From: Porogramme epimiltina
Lineage: Eukaryota > Basidiomycota > Agaricomycetes > Polyporales > Polyporaceae
NCBI GenBank assembly: GCA_900155495.1
Contig: FTLJ01000129.1
Span: forward strand, 1-64,000
Direction of reading: 5' to 3'
Length of the DNA: 64,000 bases
The translations under genes and the position numbers were made by a program. Shown here piece after piece: positions 60,924 through 64,000 of this stretch (the stretch's first letter is position 1; every line of letters begins with the position of its first letter). The notes below the pieces were generated by a model. It made no database searches. It saw only the letters and a list, made by a program, of their open reading frames with translations, and was not told the DNA's origin.

Positions 60924-62735
60924 ATGTATGCCTCCATTCCGATCTAATCAAACAGCCATCTGCATCGCAATTGACCTTGTCGTCCCAGGCCGCTGCCCGA
61001 CGAACGTCCACGTCAGAGTGTTGCGAACCTCATCGGACGTTTTGAACAGCAGAACAAGAGACAGTCTGTCGCTGGAGCCCCCCCGCGTTCGTCGAGCGTC
61101 GCGTCGCAGCATACAGGAGATGCGGCGAAGGAGGAGTTGAGGGAGAAGAGGGAATGGCCTCCAAAGCCCAAGGCTCCTATCGTTGCGAGTGCGTTCGAGA
61201 CGAGGCTCGAGTTTAAGGCCAAGTCACCAGAACCTCCCGCACCTGCCCCCACATCTGTGCCGGACCCTGCACCCGTCCCAGCATCAGCACCAGAACCACA
61301 ACCGGAACCTGTGGAGAAGCCTGTTTCACCCGTAGTGTCTGATAAGGTCGCTTCCCCCGAGCCTCCGTCTTCTCCGCCAAAGAAGACCGCACCGGTGGCG
61401 AAACCCGCAGCGGGTAGGCCTTCTACGACAACCGCTCGCACCCCTACGACTCCGTCCAAGACGCGGGAAGCCAGACCAAGCACAACAGGCGCGAAACCGC
61501 CTGTGCGCACACCCGCAAAGTCTCCACCGTCATCCTTCCACCCGAGCCTGTCCACGTCCGCCTCCATATCTTCACTCAAGGCCCCCGGCCCAATTAAACC
61601 CACGCCATCGAAGCCTTCTCGGCCCTCTTCACGCGCGTCCGTCACACCCTCGCGACCCAAGACGCCTTCCAACTCTCGCCCCAAGACGCCCTCCAACTCT
61701 CGCCCCAAGACCCCCTCTGCCTCGCGCCCCAAGACGCCCTCGCACACCACTTCTCCGCGCCCGCCGAAGGTGCAGACGGGGCTCTTCGCCCCCACCGCAG
61801 CGTCGCTCGCGCGCGCGAAAGGTGCAGACTCCGGCCCCGCACAGCCCGTGCGGAAGCAAACCGCGTCGAAGGAGGCTATGGACCGCCTGAGCAAGCCCAC
61901 TGCGGCGAGCCTCTCCAAGGCGCGCGCTCCGACGCTTTCGCCGCCCGTGAAGAGCACCCCTCCTGTGCGTGGCGCGACACCCGCTTCACGGGGTGGCGCG
62001 CCGGTTAAAGCCCGCGCTGCGGTAGCTCCGGCGAAGGGCAAGGACGTTAAGGCGAAGATTGCGCCAAAGGCAGCGGCGGCCGCAGGTATCACTGCTACAG
62101 CTGGAGCTGCTGCTGCTGTGCACGCATCACAGGAGGAGCATGTCCCTGAGGCGGAGCCGGAACTGCTGCACGATGAACCCGTTGGTCACGAGCAAGAAGG
62201 TTCCAACGGGACCCTTGTGGATGAGCCGGAGCACCACGACGAGCCAGAGGAGATGGTTGAGGGCGAGAGCGCTACTGAGGAACAACACGAGGTTTCACAT
62301 GAAGACCCTGAGCCTGATGTCGAAGAGTCCGTTGTTCACTCCGATGAGCCGGTTTCGGAACCAGAGGCCGTTCACGAGGAGGTCGCTGCGCATGAAGACC
62401 CCATTCAGCACGAAGAGCCCACTGGGCATGAAGAGTCGTTGGAAGACCAATCTCACGTTGAAGAGAGCGCCGACGACGCTCAGGCTATACCCATACCCGC
62501 CGCTGCAGAGGAGGAAGAGTCCGAAGCTGAGGCTGAAGTTACCCACAGCGAGCCCGAGACTCACGTCGATACCGAGTCCGATACCGTCGCAGGCTCCGTC
62601 ATCGCCGACAAGACAGGCGACGACCTCGATGACATGGTCAAGTTCCTCGAGTTCACACCTGTGCACCCGCGCCCTACGAGCATGGTCGTGATCCCAGACG
62701 AGGTCGCCGATATCCCGGATATTGATGAGAATTGA
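60924..62735 (+). CDS. Pro/Ser/Ala-rich basic protein with acidic C-terminal domain; start codon split by an intron
   Basis: The coding frame before 60,989 is closed (TGA). A standard intron (60926-60988, GTATGC..TCCCAG) joins AT at 60924-60925 to G at 60989, creating ATG CCG CTG: MPLPDERPRQSVANLIGRFE, then QQNKRQSVAGAPPRSSS and KEELREKREWPPKPKAPIVA. The next ~330 residues are Pro/Ser/Thr/Lys-rich and basic, with four SRPKTPS(N/A) repeats and many TP/SP sites. After about residue 380 the chain becomes strongly acidic (Glu/His/Asp-rich, with repeated HEEP and HE-D motifs). It ends MVVIPDEVADIPDIDEN. No globular domain is recognisable. The basic low-complexity half plus NLIGRFEQQNK resembles fungal cytoskeleton- or nucleic-acid-associated proteins, but I cannot assign a role. 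Length is about 582 residues. Confidence 0.7.
61650..61745 (+). repeat. Four in-frame 24-nt repeats encoding SRPKTPS(N/A)
   Basis: The units read SRPKTPSN, SRPKTPSN, SRPKTPSA, SRPKTPSH. The nucleotide units are also alike (TCGCCCCAAGACGCCCTC core), so the tract can expand or contract by slippage. Each unit has a TP site in a basic context, a typical proline-directed kinase target. Confidence 0.8.
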
Positions 62736-63512
62736 GGTGCATCGGAGGGCAGACTTGGAAGCTTATGGGAACTCAAGTGCGTGGTACGGTTCGGCGTGGA
62801 GGTATGTAGCGCACGCATTACCTCTCGTCCCCGGTAGTCTCAAATGGAAATGTATACTGGTTGTGATCATGTTCTGGATTGTTGCTGTCCCCCCTTTCTT
62901 TCGTCCTTCCTTCGCTTTTCGGGCTTCTCCTATTTTATTATCTCGACGAACTTGCTCATGCTCTAACTTACAGATCCCATTACTCTTCCCTCTTTTTTCC
63001 GTCGGTTCGCTCCCTGCTATCCCTGTCCCCGCACATGTCCAATACGTACATTGACAACCCCACGCCCCTTGCTTTCGTTGATGCCTTACGAATATAGTCC
63101 CCCGCCCCGCGTTGGTTCCCGAGTTCGTCTCGAAGTGATAATCTACCTCACCGTAGTAGTTATGTTCGGGGTCGATGAAACGAGACACTGCCGTTTGACT
63201 TCTCTCTCTTCGCCTGAATTCGAGTGAATTCGAGTGAAAGACGCATAGCTACCGAAGGCAGAAACAGCACGCTTGAAGCGGCAGCAGAAGCAGGGACGTC
63301 ATAGAATAAACTATGCACTCGAGTTCATGCCCCGCTCAAGGCGATGCGCGTTAAATGGTTTCATGGTCGTTAAACATGAAAAGCGTACACTGATCCACCT
63401 AGTATAGGAGTAGAGATGTGACGTGCACCGAGTCGTAACTCAAGACCGTCTACAATCTAATAGTCCCCGAAATCCCAGCTGAAACACTCCTATATGCAAA
63501 CACGTCCGTCAG
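62736..63512. other. Convergent 3' region
   Basis: Spacer between the ends of the Pro-rich gene (+) and ATG15 (-). T/C-rich tracts on + at about 62,885-63,010 fit a 3' UTR. No gene seen. Confidence 0.45.
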
Positions 63513-64000
63513 TCACTGATTCCAGCGCTGCACATTGTAATAGTGCTACTCACCACACAGTCATCCTCAAACACGGCTTCCGGCACCTCACGGCCCTGAT
63601 CTACTGAGGGCGGCCACGGGCTCGCAAGCAACTTCTCGATAACATTGACGATAGTGTGCGTGCGGATATCGACGTTCCAGGAGAGGTTCGAGACGGTATC
63701 GTACACGATGGAGCGGCCGAGGTGGCACTTACTCTCCATCGCGTACCCACCGAGAGCACACGAAGAAAGCACTCCATTACAAGTGCCCATCGCGATTGGG
63801 TCCGCAGTGTGGTAGATGTGCGTTATGTGCTGTACTTCGGGCTTAGAAATTAAGGCGTGTGAGCATCCGGCTTGGGTCTGGAGAGGTGAAGTAGTGAGAG
63901 ACTCACCGGCGAGGGGAGATGTAGGCGGTGAGCTGCCATCTTCTCTCCTGGGGACTCGATAGCGACGGTGGGTGCACCAAAGGTAACACCAAGGAGGGAT
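63513..64000 (-). CDS. ATG15: Autophagy-related lipase ATG15 (3' part; 5' end beyond window)
   Basis: Reading from the right edge on - gives SLLGVTFGAPTVAIESPGEK and MAAHRLHLPSP, then an intron. PEVQHITHIYHTADPIAMGT, CNGVLSSCALGGYAMESKC, HLGRSIVYDTVSNLSWNVDI and RTHTIVNVIEKLLASPWPPS follow, and the end is VPEAVFEDDCV. GAPTVAIE, YHTADPI.MGTCNG and CALGGYAMES.CHLG are hallmark blocks of Atg15, the vacuolar phospholipase that breaks down autophagic bodies. The catalytic GxSxG exon lies outside the window. The last intron (GTGAGT..GTGCAG) probably joins DDCV to a four-residue end (RWNQ, stop 63513-63515). Without splicing the frame runs slightly further, to a stop at 63509. Confidence 0.9.

Overview
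The window is nuclear DNA of a filamentous basidiomycete, most likely a wood-decaying Agaricomycete. Genes are split by many 45-65 nt introns with GT..AG ends and CTNAC-like branch points. Families typical of mushrooms are present: DUF6534 membrane proteins, an expanded kinase-like family, CBM1-GH10 xylanases, a GMC oxidoreductase and a 7-TM receptor with a long Ser/Pro tail. Conserved housekeeping genes (ras1, DNA polymerase eta, PWP1, COQ9, eIF3j, PMC1-type Ca2+-ATPase, PEX11, ATG15) fix the eukaryotic origin. There are no bacterial operons, CRISPR arrays or convincing tRNA/rRNA genes.

Layout. 0-0.4 kb: 3' end of an unrecognised gene. 0.7-12 kb: a segmental tandem array. Each full unit carries a kinase-like gene on + facing a DUF6534 seven-helix-type membrane gene on -. 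Unit A looks intact. Unit B is complete except that the kinase start codon reads ACG. Unit C has a kinase with no ATG and only a shred of the membrane gene. Unit D has a kinase with a nonsense codon and no membrane gene, and is followed by a small orphan gene. 13-18 kb: a 56-bp near-perfect palindrome, ras1 (-), and a GC-rich gene-free stretch holding a poly-C run with two Ns. 18-27 kb: three - strand genes in tandem (GPCR-like receptor, DNA polymerase eta, Rieske/AIF-type oxidoreductase). 27.6-29.2 kb: a one-TM coiled-coil protein (+). 29.6-32.4 kb: GMC oxidoreductase (-). 33.7-38.3 kb: eIF3j (+), PWP1 (-) and COQ9 (+), the last two sharing a 237-bp divergent promoter. 38.9-44.7 kb: two GH10-CBM1 xylanases in inverted, tail-to-tail orientation around a short-chain dehydrogenase. 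45.8-50.7 kb: PMC1-type Ca2+ pump (-). 50.7-57.5 kb: gene-poor. 57.5-64 kb: PEX11-like (-), a Pro/Ser-rich protein with an acidic tail (+), and the 3' part of ATG15 (-, runs off the window).

How the genes fit together. Most of the window is unrelated housekeeping genes. Two blocks look like real local innovation. One is the co-duplicated kinase-like/DUF6534 module with a palindromic TCACGTGA site upstream of three of the four kinases. The other is the inverted xylanase pair, whose copies differ in start codon and intron content. In both families one paralog has ACG exactly where its sibling has the initiator ATG. Exons were inferred by eye from splice signals and reading-frame continuity, so exon edges may be off by a few bases where not cross-checked against a paralog.
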